DNA of 64,000 nt from Marixanthomonas sp963974425 (GCF_963974425.1 NZ_CAXBCK010000015.1:1-64000), one strand, 5' to 3'; positions 9,055-19,086 are shown, counted from the stretch's first letter. Translations and numbers: made by a program. The notes: generated by a model not told the origin, from the letters alone.

Positions 9055-9095
9055 TAAATTCCTGTAATATAACTATTTCCACATACTTCTATTTA

Positions 9096-9287
9096 TTAAG
9101 ATTTTAGAAGCTTATTTTCCTTTTCCAGGCGTTCGGCTTTTTCTTTAAAGGTTGTTAAGGCCTTTTTCATTTGTCCAACCTTCGCTAAAAGATCATCGTC
9201 TTGGAGTCCTTTATAGGTGGCATCACCTTCGTTTTCCTTATACTTTGCTTTGGCTCCACAAGTGGGGCACGTTCTTACATCTGACAT
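9096..9287 (-). CDS. small zinc-ribbon/coiled-coil protein
   Basis: A 63-aa protein. An N-terminal CPTCG half zinc-knuckle (residues 7-11) is followed by a charged segment and a C-terminal amphipathic coiled coil (LAKVGQMKKALTTFKEKAERLEKENKLLKS). Only one CxxC is present, so metal binding would need dimerisation, which the coiled coil could supply. It ends 6 bp after the NmrA-like gene begins its upstream region and is on the same strand. Function unknown. Confidence 0.65.
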   Translation of the reverse strand: MSDVRTCPTCGAKAKYKENEGDATYKGLQDDDLLAKVGQMKKALTTFKEKAERLEKENKLLKS

Positions 9288-9293
9288 ATTTAA

Positions 9294-10145
9294 CTAATTT
9301 ACTGATTTATATTCTGAAATTATTTGAGGAATTGCTTTATGGATTCTACCGGATGCAGCTTCAAAATCTGACGGGACATTGTTTACACCTATTTTTATCC
9401 CTTCATAAATACCAGCAATTACAGTACCTAAAAAATCACCCAGTGCTATTTTTCTTTCTTCCTCATAAGCCGCAACTGAGACAGGATGATACGAGAGGTT
9501 TGTATGGTAAACCTGATTAATAAACTCAGCTAATTCCGTTTGGGTAATAGCCTCCCCTACCAAATTGTAAATCTGTCCATTATGCTTTTCATCTGTTAAC
9601 ATTTGGGAATAGGCAAAACTCAATTCATTTCTACTGGTATAAGCACATTTTCCATCTGCTGCACAATTTCTAATTTCACCCTCTTTTACATACTGATCTA
9701 TATATTCTAGGTCTGGTTCAATATAGACACCATTTCTTCCAATACTAAATTGCAAACCTGATTCCTCAATATCTTTTTCTGTCTGTCTATTGCTTTTAAC
9801 AATGGGACTAAAAGCATTACCTTCTTCTGAACCAACAATACTTGTATAGACTATCTTTTTTACTCCATTTTGCTTTGCAGCAGCAATTACATTTCTATGC
9901 TGTTGTATTCTTTTTTCAGGTTTATCCATTCCTGAAACCAATAGCAGAGTGTCAATATCTTGTAAGGCTTCATTAAATTGTTCTCGACTGCTGTAGTCGC
10001 CTTTTCGGATTTCTACTCCAAGATGGTTTGCTTTTTCAGGGGTGCGAGCTATACCAATAACATTGTTTTTTCCTACTTCTGTAATCAAATGTTCTACAAT
10101 TGCTGTACCCAATTGACCGCTTGCTGATGTTACTGCGATTTTCAT
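9294..10145 (-). CDS. NmrA-like NAD(P)-binding reductase (QorB type)
   Basis: A 283-aa Rossmann protein of the atypical SDR/NmrA group, resembling NAD(P)H:quinone oxidoreductase QorB. The dinucleotide-binding motif is TSASGQLGTAIVEHL at the N-terminus; the central YTSIVGSEEGNAFSPIVKSNRQTEKDIEESGL and the C-terminal YNLVGEAITQTELAEFIN match the family. It lacks the YxxxK of classical SDRs. The AraC regulator 162 bp upstream on the same strand may control it. Confidence 0.85.
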   Translation of the reverse strand: MKIAVTSASGQLGTAIVEHLITEVGKNNVIGIARTPEKANHLGVEIRKGDYSSREQFNEALQDIDTLLLVSGMDKPEKRIQQHRNVIAAAKQNGVKKIVYTSIVGSEEGNAFSPIVKSNRQTEKDIEESGLQFSIGRNGVYIEPDLEYIDQYVKEGEIRNCAADGKCAYTSRNELSFAYSQMLTDEKHNGQIYNLVGEAITQTELAEFINQVYHTNLSYHPVSVAAYEEERKIALGDFLGTVIAGIYEGIKIGVNNVPSDFEAASGRIHKAIPQIISEYKSVN

Positions 10146-10306
10146 ATTTCTTTCTGTTTTTTGTTTAATAATAACCTGAACTACACTAATTTATCGTTCT
10201 TTAATATTCTTTTGACAACAAAAAAATCATACTTCAAAAGTAGCGTGTTAACTATTTTTAGAAAAGGTAAAAACTTACCTATTTAGTGTAAAAGTGTAAC
10301 CTATTA

Positions 10307-11188
10307 TTAATTATTTGAAGTCCTAAATTGAAGCGGAGAAAGTAATGCATTCTTTTTAAAAAACTTGGACATATTAGCAGGCTCATCAAATCCAGTTATA
10401 TAACTAATTTCTTTAACAGTATAGGATGTAGATGCTAGGTAACGCTTAATTTCGGTGGTTACAAAATCATCAATAAAAGCTTTGGGTGTTTTTCCTCGGA
10501 GGGATTTCGTTATTTCATTTAGAAGTTTGTAGGATATATTTAATTCTGAAGCATACACCTTTGAATTTCTAGTTTGCACATAATTTCTTTCCAATAAATT
10601 TTTGAACTCTGTAAACTTTTCAATCCATCTTGATTTTAGAGCCTTTGCGGGTACGTTATTTTTTATCCGCTCTGCTTTAAGAAGTATTAAATGGAGATTA
10701 TGCCTAAGTATTTCATTTTTAGCAAAAGAATCGGGGTAATGATACTCAAAATAGATTTCTGAAAAAACAACCTTAAAGTCATCTTGGTGCATATCTGCTT
10801 GATGAATAACTGGAGATTCAATATGATAGTTATACAACCTGTAAAGTTTTAGGTTTTTGGAAGAAATATAATTTTGTTCAAAAAAATTACCATTGATAAC
10901 TATAAAATATCCTTCTACATTTTTTAAATCTTCTGTAAAATGATGTACTTGGTTTTTTGCAATAAATAAAACACTCCCTTCAATTAGTTTATATGACTTA
11001 AAGTCTACAAAATGGGAGTATGTACCTTTAGTTACCATTAAGATTATATAAAAATCTATCCGGTGTGATAAAAATGGGTTGTGATCTAGTTTGGCTGTAA
11101 TTCGTTCATATATTTCCGAAAGCTTCATTACCTCAATATTTAAAGGCTTTGTCTTATCAAAATCTATTCGTGGCAATTGGCTCTTCAT
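10307..11188 (-). CDS. AraC-family transcriptional regulator
   Basis: A 293-aa regulator with an N-terminal cupin-like sensor region (residues about 30-120) and a C-terminal double helix-turn-helix: KVYASELNISYKLLNEITKSLRGKTPKAFIDDFVTTEIKRYLASTSYTVKEISYITGFDEPANMSKFFKK. The FDEPANMSKFFKK motif is the second recognition region. It probably controls the NmrA-like reductase downstream or the Kef-type antiporter upstream, which share its strand. The inducer is unknown. Confidence 0.9.
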   Translation of the reverse strand: MKSQLPRIDFDKTKPLNIEVMKLSEIYERITAKLDHNPFLSHRIDFYIILMVTKGTYSHFVDFKSYKLIEGSVLFIAKNQVHHFTEDLKNVEGYFIVINGNFFEQNYISSKNLKLYRLYNYHIESPVIHQADMHQDDFKVVFSEIYFEYHYPDSFAKNEILRHNLHLILLKAERIKNNVPAKALKSRWIEKFTEFKNLLERNYVQTRNSKVYASELNISYKLLNEITKSLRGKTPKAFIDDFVTTEIKRYLASTSYTVKEISYITGFDEPANMSKFFKKNALLSPLQFRTSNN

Positions 11189-11295
11189 CGGTAAATAAGA
11201 ATTGAATTAAGTGCTATTTCCTGCTATTAATAATCTATACTAAATAGTATGCGATTATCTTTTTGTTCTATTGACTTGAAAGTGTTTTTAATCAG

Positions 11296-13152
11296 TTAAC
11301 TAGTTTTTAAAGGTTCAACTTTACTACTACCAATATTCAAGTCGTCTACTAATAGCTTTTCTTGCTGTTCAATTTCTTCCCTTGCTTTAAATATGTATTC
11401 CTTTCCATTTTTTGGAGTAGTTGCCAGTCTTTTCAGGCTTTGTACATCAAGATTTATAAATTTTTTAGCTTGATCGTTTGTAGCTTCTCTATCAAAACCC
11501 ATAAAGTGAAGTACATCACTAGCCATTTTTACTGATGTATCTAGTGATTCCCGATAAATATGTTCAACACCTAAATTATGCAAATCATACGCATCGTAGC
11601 GATTTTTCGCTCGGACCAATAATTTTACATTTGGATATTTCTCCTTTACTTTTTTCACAATGCCAAGGGCTGCATCTGGATTATCAATGGCACAGATTAA
11701 ATAGTCGGCTTCTGTAATTCCTGCAGATTCAAGCAAGTCCATCCGCGAGGCATCTCCATAAAAAACTTCAAACCCCATTTTTCTTAAAAAATCTACTCTA
11801 TTTGAATCTATATCAAGAACCGTAGTGGGTATACCATGTGCCCGAAGAAATCTTCCTATAGTACTACCAAAATGACCAAACCCAACTAAGATAGTCCTAT
11901 TACTTTTTTGGATGTCGTCCATGGGTCTTTTTTCAGATTCTTTTGTGCCGATTTTAGGTAGGCATATGTGTTCATTCAATATCCAAAGAATTGGCGTTAA
12001 CGTCATTGTAAGTGCAGTAACAACCAACATGATATCAAGTTGTTCTCTTTCAAAAATATTCAGCTGAAAAGCGAAAGAAAGCAAAACAAAAGCGAATTCC
12101 CCAATTTGAGCTAAACCTACCATTAACAGTAAGCGTTGGTCTATTTTTAGTTTAAAAATAATTCCTACTACAAAAAGTACAATCGCTTTAATTATAATTA
12201 CAGATATTACCAGGCCTGATATCAATAGTGGATTTTCACTTATAACCACAAAGTTAATAGAAGCACCAACTGCCATAAAAAATAACCCTAGCAGTAAATC
12301 CTTGAAAGGATCGAGCGTGCTTTCCAGTTCGTGTTTAAATTCGCTTGTTGCCAAAACTACGCCTCCTAAAAAGGCTCCTAATGCCGGACTTAATCCTACT
12401 AATTCCATCAAAAAAGAAATTCCAGCTACAATTAACAACGCCGAAGCTACCAATAATTCCCGAACCCTCGATTTAGCAACAATTCGCAGCATAGGGACGA
12501 TTAAATACCTACCCGCTATAATAATAAGAACAATAGATAATACGATACCTAATGCGTGTAATCCTAGTGGTAGGCTTTCAAGAAGGCTTTCGTGAGAGCC
12601 GTGCCCACCTGTCTCAACTGCAGCATTGTCTGAAATATTTGATAATAATGGCAATACCGCTAACATTACAATAACAATAATATCTTGAAATAATAATATT
12701 GAAAAGGAAGAAGTACCATAAATAGTTTGCATCAACCCCTTTTCTTTATTGGTTTGCAGTGTAATCGCCGTAGATGAAAGTGCCACAGCCATTGCAACAG
12801 TTAATGACAATTTCCATTCAATTCCGAAGCTATACATGACGGCAAAAGTGAGGGCTATAGTTCCAAAAACCTGTATGCTACCCATTCCTAAAACAAGTTT
12901 TCGCATCTGCCAAAAACTCTTGGGTTTTATTTCCAGACCAATAATAAAAAGCATCATTACTACTCCAAATTCAGCAAACTCGAAGATGTCTTCTCCTTCT
13001 TCGCCTACGAAGCCCAAAATATATGGCCCAATTAATATACCTGCCAATAAATAACCAATTACAGAGCTTAAGCCAAAACGTTTGGCAATGGGTACACATA
13101 ATATCGCCCCAGCTAGGAAAACAATGGATTGAAAAAGGATGCTGCCTGTCAT
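11296..13152 (-). CDS. Kef-type monovalent cation:proton antiporter (CPA2) with RCK domain
   Basis: A 618-aa inner-membrane protein. About 12 hydrophobic segments fill residues 1-390 (Na_H_exchanger fold; the conserved LSSTAITLQTNKE and LSPALGAFLGGVVLATSEFKHELE motifs are visible). They are followed by a TrkA-N/RCK NAD-binding domain (TILVGFGHFGSTIGRFLRAHGIPTTVLDID, residues about 417-540). A C-terminal soluble tail follows. The likely role is K+/H+ exchange and pH or electrophile stress response. No KefF/G subunit is adjacent, although an NmrA-like quinone reductase is two genes away. Confidence 0.92.
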   Translation of the reverse strand: MTGSILFQSIVFLAGAILCVPIAKRFGLSSVIGYLLAGILIGPYILGFVGEEGEDIFEFAEFGVVMMLFIIGLEIKPKSFWQMRKLVLGMGSIQVFGTIALTFAVMYSFGIEWKLSLTVAMAVALSSTAITLQTNKEKGLMQTIYGTSSFSILLFQDIIVIVMLAVLPLLSNISDNAAVETGGHGSHESLLESLPLGLHALGIVLSIVLIIIAGRYLIVPMLRIVAKSRVRELLVASALLIVAGISFLMELVGLSPALGAFLGGVVLATSEFKHELESTLDPFKDLLLGLFFMAVGASINFVVISENPLLISGLVISVIIIKAIVLFVVGIIFKLKIDQRLLLMVGLAQIGEFAFVLLSFAFQLNIFEREQLDIMLVVTALTMTLTPILWILNEHICLPKIGTKESEKRPMDDIQKSNRTILVGFGHFGSTIGRFLRAHGIPTTVLDIDSNRVDFLRKMGFEVFYGDASRMDLLESAGITEADYLICAIDNPDAALGIVKKVKEKYPNVKLLVRAKNRYDAYDLHNLGVEHIYRESLDTSVKMASDVLHFMGFDREATNDQAKKFINLDVQSLKRLATTPKNGKEYIFKAREEIEQQEKLLVDDLNIGSSKVEPLKTS

Positions 13153-13205
13153 AATAAAATTTATATTTTAAATTCGTTTGTTAGCTTTATTCTTAAAACT
13201 TAGTG

Positions 13206-14114
13206 TTAAGAAGTTGCGCATTCAGCTCGTTTTAAAAGCATATATTCTCCATGGTTTTTAAAATCCCGAACCGATTTTCCCACATAGCGTTTAAAGGTTT
13301 TGGAAAGATGGCTTACATCTGTAAAACCTAACTCGTCAGCTATTTCTGTAAGTGTGTAATCTGAGTTTAAAAGTCGTATTTCTACCAATTTTAGTTTAGC
13401 TTTAATAATGTGCTCCCGTAATGATACTCCAACCTGCTTTCTAAAAAATTCACTTACATAAGTTGGCGACATTAAAAATTCTTCTGCCAAGTGTTCTACT
13501 TTCAGAAGTTCTGTTTTATTAATATTCTCACTAATGTAGGTTAGCATTCTGGTAGCTCTGTCATCGGTACTCTTTTCTGCAATTTCATAGTGACTACCCT
13601 TTTTAATGTTTCTAATTAATATTTCTAAAATACTTGTCATTAAACTGGATACCAAAGAAATAGATTCCTCCCCGTAATTTCTCGATTCCTGTAAAATCAT
13701 CGCTATAAGCCTTTTTAAATGCTGTCTATCCACATCGCTTTTAATCACATCGCCAGGTAATTGATTGTAATTTGAAAGAATATATGCAGCCTCACTAAAC
13801 CATTCTGATCTATCTACAGAAACCCGATTAGAGTTTTTAAAGAACGCATCCGTAAACTTTAAAAACACAAACGTGGAAGCGGATTCAATGTTAAAAGAGT
13901 GACACTTTAATGGCGGAAGCAAAAATATACTATTCTCTTTATAGGGATGAAGGTTGTAATTGATACACTGTGTTCCATTTCCTTCCTTAATTAAAACGAG
14001 TTCGAAAAAATTGTTTTTAACAGGACGTTGTTTCCATTCTGACAGTTTCAATTCTTGTACTTCAAAAGGTTTGTACGCTTCTAATACTTGCATTTTATCA
14101 TATTTTATGGCCAA
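13206..14114 (-). CDS. AraC-family transcriptional regulator
   Basis: A 302-aa regulator: an N-terminal cupin-like domain (FFELVLIKEGNGTQCINYNLHPYKENSIFLLPPLKCHSFNI) and a C-terminal AraC DNA-binding domain (KVEHLAEEFLMSPTYVSEFFRKQVG...LTEIADELGFTDVSHLSKTFKRYVGKSVRDF). It is divergent from the five-gene oxidoreductase operon starting at 14252, with 137 bp between starts. By position it is the likely regulator of that operon and of itself. Confidence 0.92.
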   Translation of the reverse strand: MAIKYDKMQVLEAYKPFEVQELKLSEWKQRPVKNNFFELVLIKEGNGTQCINYNLHPYKENSIFLLPPLKCHSFNIESASTFVFLKFTDAFFKNSNRVSVDRSEWFSEAAYILSNYNQLPGDVIKSDVDRQHLKRLIAMILQESRNYGEESISLVSSLMTSILEILIRNIKKGSHYEIAEKSTDDRATRMLTYISENINKTELLKVEHLAEEFLMSPTYVSEFFRKQVGVSLREHIIKAKLKLVEIRLLNSDYTLTEIADELGFTDVSHLSKTFKRYVGKSVRDFKNHGEYMLLKRAECATS

Positions 14115-14217
14115 ATTTATGTAAAAAGAACTTAAATAACTCTATTTTAAGATAACAAACCTTTAAAAATACATAAAAACCCATTTTTTATACCAAAAAA
14201 TGACTTGAAACTCAAAG

Positions 14218-14225
14218 TATCTTTG
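14218..14225 (+). promoter_or_regulatory. -7 element of the oxidoreductase operon promoter
   Basis: TATCTTTG is an exact TAnnTTTG match, 26 bp before the start codon. No TTG lies at the standard distance upstream, which fits a promoter needing an activator such as the divergent AraC protein. Confidence 0.5.
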
Positions 14226-14251
14226 TAATATAAATAATTAAAATAAGAGAT

Positions 14252-15238
14252 ATGAAAGCAATGCTAATTAAAGAATACGGTGAAAATGCAACATTTGAAG
14301 TAAGTGAAGTTGCAAAACCAGAAGTAAAATCAGGACACGTTTTAATAAAAATTGAAGCATCAAGTGTGAATACGGTCGATACCATGATTCGTAAAATGGG
14401 AACAGACCTTCCATTATCTCCAAAAGCACCCGCTATTCTAGGAATGGATTTCGCAGGAACTATTGAATCTGTGGGTGATGATGTGCAAGGATACTCTGTA
14501 GGTGATGAAGTTTATGGCTGTGCTGGCGGGGTTTCAGATTTACAAGGAACATTGGCAGAATATATGGTTGCAGACACCAAACTAATCGCACACAAGCCAA
14601 AAAACCTATCCATGCGAGAAGCCGCAGCTTTACCTCTCGTTGCTATTACAGCTTATGAAGGTTTAACACGCGCAAATATCCAAAAAGGACAAAAAGTGTT
14701 GATCCAAGGGGGTTCTGGTGGCGTAGGTCACATTGCAATACAGCTTGCCAACCATTTTGGTGCAGAAGTGTATGCAACTGAAGGTGATGATAAAGGAATA
14801 GCTTTAATTCGAGAATTAAATGGTACAGCTATAAACTATAAAAATGAAAAAGTTGAAAATTATGTTGAAGCCTACACGAACGGAGCAGGATTTGACGTTG
14901 TATTTGATACTGTAGGGGGAGCAAACTTAACCAATTCATTTCAAGCAGCGACATTGAATGGACAGGTTTCTACTACCGTATCGCTATGTGAGTTAGACCT
15001 CTCTCCTGCTCACTTTAAAGGATTATCGTTACATGTTGTTTTTATGCTTATTCCTATGCTGCACAATTTTAAAAGAGAACAGCACGGAAACATTTTAAAC
15101 AAAATCACCCAGATTATTGAAGCTGGTAATTTGAAACCCGTAGTTGATGAGCATCATTTTTCATTGGAAGAAGTAGGAAAAGCACATAACCATTTAGAAA
15201 GTGGAAAGGCTATAGGAAAAGTTGTTGTGGAAAATTAA
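14252..15238 (+). CDS. quinone oxidoreductase-type zinc-binding dehydrogenase family protein
   Basis: A 328-aa MDR-superfamily NADPH oxidoreductase. The GroES-like N-terminal half includes VLIKIEASSVNTVDTMIRK and PAILGMDFAGTIESVGDDVQGYSVGDEVYG. The Rossmann half has the nucleotide-binding motif IQGGSGGVGHIAIQLA near residues 148-163. No structural zinc cysteine cluster is seen, so this is of the quinone reductase type rather than a zinc alcohol dehydrogenase. First gene of an operon with an LLM oxidoreductase, an SDR, a cupin protein and a second MDR enzyme, suggesting a detoxification or small-molecule reduction role. Confidence 0.9.
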   Translation: MKAMLIKEYGENATFEVSEVAKPEVKSGHVLIKIEASSVNTVDTMIRKMGTDLPLSPKAPAILGMDFAGTIESVGDDVQGYSVGDEVYGCAGGVSDLQGTLAEYMVADTKLIAHKPKNLSMREAAALPLVAITAYEGLTRANIQKGQKVLIQGGSGGVGHIAIQLANHFGAEVYATEGDDKGIALIRELNGTAINYKNEKVENYVEAYTNGAGFDVVFDTVGGANLTNSFQAATLNGQVSTTVSLCELDLSPAHFKGLSLHVVFMLIPMLHNFKREQHGNILNKITQIIEAGNLKPVVDEHHFSLEEVGKAHNHLESGKAIGKVVVEN

Positions 15239-15266
15239 TAGTAAAGGCTATTAAAACCCTTTTAAC

Positions 15267-16244
15267 ATGACTGAATTCGAACAAATAAATAAAGGTTATA
15301 ACAGCGTTTTTAAACCCAATAGGTTAAGCGTAGGTATAGTGGTTCCCATTGAACATTACGCAATGGGACCCGTACCCACAATGAAAGATCATATAGAACG
15401 GGTACAGCTTGTAGAAAAATTGGGTTTTAAATCACTTTGGGTTCGGGATGTACCATTTAACGTGCCTTCTTTTGGTGATGCAGGACAAACGTTCGATCCA
15501 TTCACCTATTTAGGATATCTTGCTGGACAAACCAATGAAATTGCTTTGGGTATTGCAAGTGTTGCACTGCCATTGCACCATCCGGTTCACGTGGCAAAAT
15601 CTGCAGCAACTATTGACCAATTATCCTACGGAAGATTAATTATGGGAGTGGCATCTGGCGACAGACCAGATGAATATCCCGCTATGGGCATTGATTTTGA
15701 ATCTCGTGGGGAACGTTTTCGTGAAAGTTTTAATTACATAAGAAAAGCGCAGAAAAGTTTTCCAAGTTTGGAAACAACTCATTTCGGAAATTTAAAAGGC
15801 CATCTTGACGTTCTACCAAAACCCATAGAACATAAAATACCGTTGTTAATGACTGGAAGTAGCCGTCAAACTTTAGAGTGGAATGTAGAATATACAGATG
15901 GTTGGATGTCCTATCCGAAAGATTTGTATAACCAAATGTTAACCATAAAACAATGGCGAGAATTAATTGCTAAAAATCAGAAATTTGATAAACCTTTTAT
16001 GCAGCCTTTGTATGTGATTCTTGAAAAAGACGATAATTTTAAACCAGAACCCATACAATTAGGCTTCAGGATTGGCGCTAATTATTTGATTGACTATTTG
16101 CAAAAAGCAGAAGAGATTGGAGTTAATCACGTGGCATTAAATCTTCGTTTCAACTCAAGGGATATGCAAGAAACATTGGAGCAACTTGCTAAAAAAGTAT
16201 TACCTCATTTTCATACTAATAAAGAAGAAAAATTGATATTATGA
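15267..16244 (+). CDS. LLM-class flavin-dependent oxidoreductase
   Basis: A 325-aa bacterial luciferase-like monooxygenase fold (TIM barrel, FMN-dependent). Seen: SVGIVVPIEHYAMGPVPTMKDHIERVQLVEKLGFKSLWVRDVPFN, the central GRLIMGVASGDRPDEYPAMGIDFESRGERFRE and LLMTGSSRQTLEWNVEYTDGWMSYP. It resembles the TIGR03571-type subfamily. Its stop overlaps the next start (ATGA), so it is translationally coupled to the SDR. Confidence 0.9.
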   Translation: MTEFEQINKGYNSVFKPNRLSVGIVVPIEHYAMGPVPTMKDHIERVQLVEKLGFKSLWVRDVPFNVPSFGDAGQTFDPFTYLGYLAGQTNEIALGIASVALPLHHPVHVAKSAATIDQLSYGRLIMGVASGDRPDEYPAMGIDFESRGERFRESFNYIRKAQKSFPSLETTHFGNLKGHLDVLPKPIEHKIPLLMTGSSRQTLEWNVEYTDGWMSYPKDLYNQMLTIKQWRELIAKNQKFDKPFMQPLYVILEKDDNFKPEPIQLGFRIGANYLIDYLQKAEEIGVNHVALNLRFNSRDMQETLEQLAKKVLPHFHTNKEEKLIL

Positions 16245-17041
16245 GCAAAACAATTTTAATTACAGGAAGCACCGACGGCATCGGAAAATTAACCGCTATT
16301 AAATTGGCTAAAGATGGTCATTCCTTATATCTACACGGAAGAAATGTAGATAAACTCGAAGCCACCATCGCTGAAATTAAAGAAATATCAAATAATGAAA
16401 ACATACATGGATTTGTTGCCGATTTTTCAGATTTGAAAGCCGTTCAAAAAATGGCAGAAGAAATCAGTAGTCAAATTTCAAAAATTGATGTTTTGATCAA
16501 TAATGCAGGGATTTACGGCAGCTCGCAATCTCAAAACATGGAAGGGTTGGATTTAAGAATGGTAGTAAACTATTTGGCACCCTATAAATTAACAAACGAG
16601 ATTCTTCCGGTATTAAAAAATGGAACAGCTACACGCATTATCAATTTAAGTTCTGCCGCGCAATCTACCGTTTCAAAGGCTGTTTTAATGGGAGAACAAC
16701 AAGTCATGGAGCAACAAACCTATGCCCAAAGTAAATTAGCTTTACTTATGTGGAGTTTTTACCTTGCGGAAGAAGAACCTGATTTACAAGTAATTTCCGT
16801 AAATCCAGGATCGTTATTAAATACCAAAATGGTAAAAGAAACTTTTGGCCATCATAATTCTGAAGCAGATAAAGGAGCAAACATATTGTATGATTTGGCT
16901 GTTTCAGATGAATATAATGGCGTGACAGGAAAGTATTTTGACAATGACAGAGGTTATTTTGGGAATGCTCATCAAGATGCGTACGACCAATACAAAATAG
17001 ATGCATTAATAAGTACCACCAGTGATATTTTAAACAAATAA
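16241..17041 (+). CDS. short-chain dehydrogenase/reductase
   Basis: A 266-aa classical SDR. The NAD(P)-binding motif is TGSTDGIGKLTAIKLA (residues 7-22), followed by NNAGIYG (about 87-93) and the catalytic Ser in NLSSAAQST with Tyr-Lys in YAQSKLALL (YxxxK). NADP preference is suggested by the RNVDKL segment. It overlaps the LLM gene by 4 bp and is followed after 10 bp by the cupin gene. Confidence 0.9.
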   Translation: MSKTILITGSTDGIGKLTAIKLAKDGHSLYLHGRNVDKLEATIAEIKEISNNENIHGFVADFSDLKAVQKMAEEISSQISKIDVLINNAGIYGSSQSQNMEGLDLRMVVNYLAPYKLTNEILPVLKNGTATRIINLSSAAQSTVSKAVLMGEQQVMEQQTYAQSKLALLMWSFYLAEEEPDLQVISVNPGSLLNTKMVKETFGHHNSEADKGANILYDLAVSDEYNGVTGKYFDNDRGYFGNAHQDAYDQYKIDALISTTSDILNK

Positions 17042-17051
17042 AAACAAGAAA

Positions 17052-17912
17052 ATGAAAAACAATATATTAGTTGCATTAGCTATACTGTCTGGACTTTATA
17101 TGCAAGCGCAAACACCTAAAACAGATCCGGAAAAATCCATAAACGAGGTAGTTACAACTTCAGATGTTGAGTGGGGCTATTTAAACCCGTTACGAGGCGA
17201 TAAAAGTCCGGCAGCTGGAAAGCTCTGGGGTGATCGCACGGAAACAGCTGCTTCAGGATTTTTAGTGAAGTTTAAAAAGGGTTTTTCCTCACCTCCGCAT
17301 ATTCACAATGTTACCTATCGTGGCGTGGTAATAGAAGGTTTGTTATTTAATGATGATGAAAAAGCTGAAGAAATGTGGTTGCCAGCAGGATCATTCTGGC
17401 AACAACCAGCTGGAGAAGCACATATTACTGCAGCTTCAGGAGAGGAAAATTTAGCTTACATTGAAATACAAGAAGGTCCTTATTTAGTAAAACCAACCGA
17501 TGAAGCCTTTGATAATGGTGAACGTCCTGTAAATGTTGACACATCAAACTTGGTGTGGTTAAATGCTTCAGATATTAAATGGGTTTTACAAGACGGCAAC
17601 TCAAATGACGAAAAAGAACCGAAAATTGCTTTTTTATGGGGAAGTCATAAAAAAGGTGAATTAAATGGTTCGCTTATAAAATTACCTAAAGGTTTTAAAG
17701 GTGAAATCAAAAATCAAAGTCCTAACTTTAGAGCCGTTATTATTCAAGGAACTATTGGACACCAAGTCTCTGGAGTAGACAATAAATCGACCTTGGATGC
17801 TGGAACCTATTTTGGAGCTGCTGAAAATTCAGTTCATACACTTACTTCAGAAGAAAAAGAAAGTATTATTTATATTCGGTCAAACGGAAAATTTGAAGTT
17901 ATTACTTATTAA
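17052..17912 (+). CDS. secreted DUF4437-type cupin protein
   Basis: A 286-aa protein with a cleavable signal peptide (MKNNILVALAILSGLYMQAQ). Two similar cupin halves follow: the first has FKKGFSSPPHIHNVTYRGVVIEGLLF (PPHIH metal-ligand motif) and the second has LIKLPKGFKGEIKNQSPNFRAVIIQGTIGH, which lacks the HxH. It matches the DUF4437 duplication layout. It is the only exported product of the operon; ligand unknown. Confidence 0.85.
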   Translation: MKNNILVALAILSGLYMQAQTPKTDPEKSINEVVTTSDVEWGYLNPLRGDKSPAAGKLWGDRTETAASGFLVKFKKGFSSPPHIHNVTYRGVVIEGLLFNDDEKAEEMWLPAGSFWQQPAGEAHITAASGEENLAYIEIQEGPYLVKPTDEAFDNGERPVNVDTSNLVWLNASDIKWVLQDGNSNDEKEPKIAFLWGSHKKGELNGSLIKLPKGFKGEIKNQSPNFRAVIIQGTIGHQVSGVDNKSTLDAGTYFGAAENSVHTLTSEEKESIIYIRSNGKFEVITY

Positions 17913-17950
17913 GAATAAACAATAAATTTATACATAAAGTTGAAAAGATA

Positions 17951-18967
17951 ATGAAAGCAATAGGATTTAAAGAATCATTACCCATAGAAGAGACAAACAG
18001 TTTTATTGAATTTGAAACCGAAACTCCCACACCAAAAGGCTATGATCTATTAGTGAAAGTGCAGGCAAATTCAGTAAACCCGGTAGATTTTAAGGTACGC
18101 CAAAATGCTGCAAAAGATGAGACGCTAGACGAGCCCAAGATTATCGGTTGGGATGCAGTGGGTATTGTAACTTCAGTTGGAGATAAAGTATCAAAATTTA
18201 AAGTTGGAGATGAAGTTTTCTACGCAGGCGATATCACACGAAGCGGAAGTAATGCAGAATATCAATTAATAGATGAGCGTATTGTAGGCCATAAACCTAA
18301 AAACCTAAGCATTGCCGAAGCTGTAGCGATCCCATTAACGGGCTTAACTGCTTATGAAGCGCTTTTTGACCGCATTAGAGTTGATCCAGAAAAAGATAAA
18401 GGAAAATCTGTGTTAATTTTAGCAGGTGCTGGCGGTGTTGGTTCTATTGCTATTCAGTTAGCAAAAAAATTAGGAAACCTCACTGTTATAGCAACCGCTT
18501 CACGTGAAGATACAGTGGAATGGTGTAAAGATATGGGAGCAGATTTTGTAATTAATCATCATAAGGACATTAAAGAAGAACTGAAAAAAATTGGTCATAG
18601 TGAGGTAGATTACGTTTTAGATTTTGTTGACCTGCAAGGGTATTGGGAAACAATGACAGAAATTGTAAAACCGCAAGGACATATTGTTTCCATTACAGGA
18701 AGCAATGAATCTTTAGATTTAAATTTGCTAAAAAATAAAAGCATCACCTTTTCTTGGGAGTTTATGTTTACACGCTCTATGCACCAAACAGATGATATGC
18801 AGAGACAGCACGATATTCTTAATCATCTTTCAGAGTTATTGGATGATGGTACTTTAAAAAGCACCATGACTACTCAACTTGATGGTTTTACAGTAGAAAA
18901 CCTTAAAGAAGCACATCGCATTCAAGAATCTGGTAAAAGTATTGGAAAGAATGTGATTCTATTTTAA
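17951..18967 (+). CDS. zinc-binding alcohol dehydrogenase family protein (MDR)
   Basis: A 338-aa MDR oxidoreductase of the ZDH1/quinone reductase group: KVQANSVNPVDFKVRQN, PKIIGWDAVGIVTSVGDKVSKFKVGDEVFYAGD, AVAIPLTGLTAYEALF and the nucleotide-binding ILAGAGGVGSIAIQLAKKL near residues 155-173. It is a paralogue of the first gene of this operon, with a different C-terminus. Last gene of the operon, followed by a strong terminator. Confidence 0.9.
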   Translation: MKAIGFKESLPIEETNSFIEFETETPTPKGYDLLVKVQANSVNPVDFKVRQNAAKDETLDEPKIIGWDAVGIVTSVGDKVSKFKVGDEVFYAGDITRSGSNAEYQLIDERIVGHKPKNLSIAEAVAIPLTGLTAYEALFDRIRVDPEKDKGKSVLILAGAGGVGSIAIQLAKKLGNLTVIATASREDTVEWCKDMGADFVINHHKDIKEELKKIGHSEVDYVLDFVDLQGYWETMTEIVKPQGHIVSITGSNESLDLNLLKNKSITFSWEFMFTRSMHQTDDMQRQHDILNHLSELLDDGTLKSTMTTQLDGFTVENLKEAHRIQESGKSIGKNVILF

Positions 18968-18982
18968 TAAGAAGTATCTTTT

Positions 18983-19025
18983 AAAAAACGCCCATTAATA
19001 AAATACTTATTAATGGGTGTTTTTT
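18983..19025. terminator. strong bidirectional terminator
   Basis: A 19-bp inverted repeat (left arm 18983-19001, right arm 19007-19025, one G-T type mismatch) with A-run and T-run flanks. It serves the plus-strand operon and the convergent phospholipase gene. Confidence 0.85.
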
Positions 19026-19086
19026 AAGGTTTAGCTAACAGAATAAGTAATCTGTAAATATTTTTAAAAAATAGAATTTCAAATTT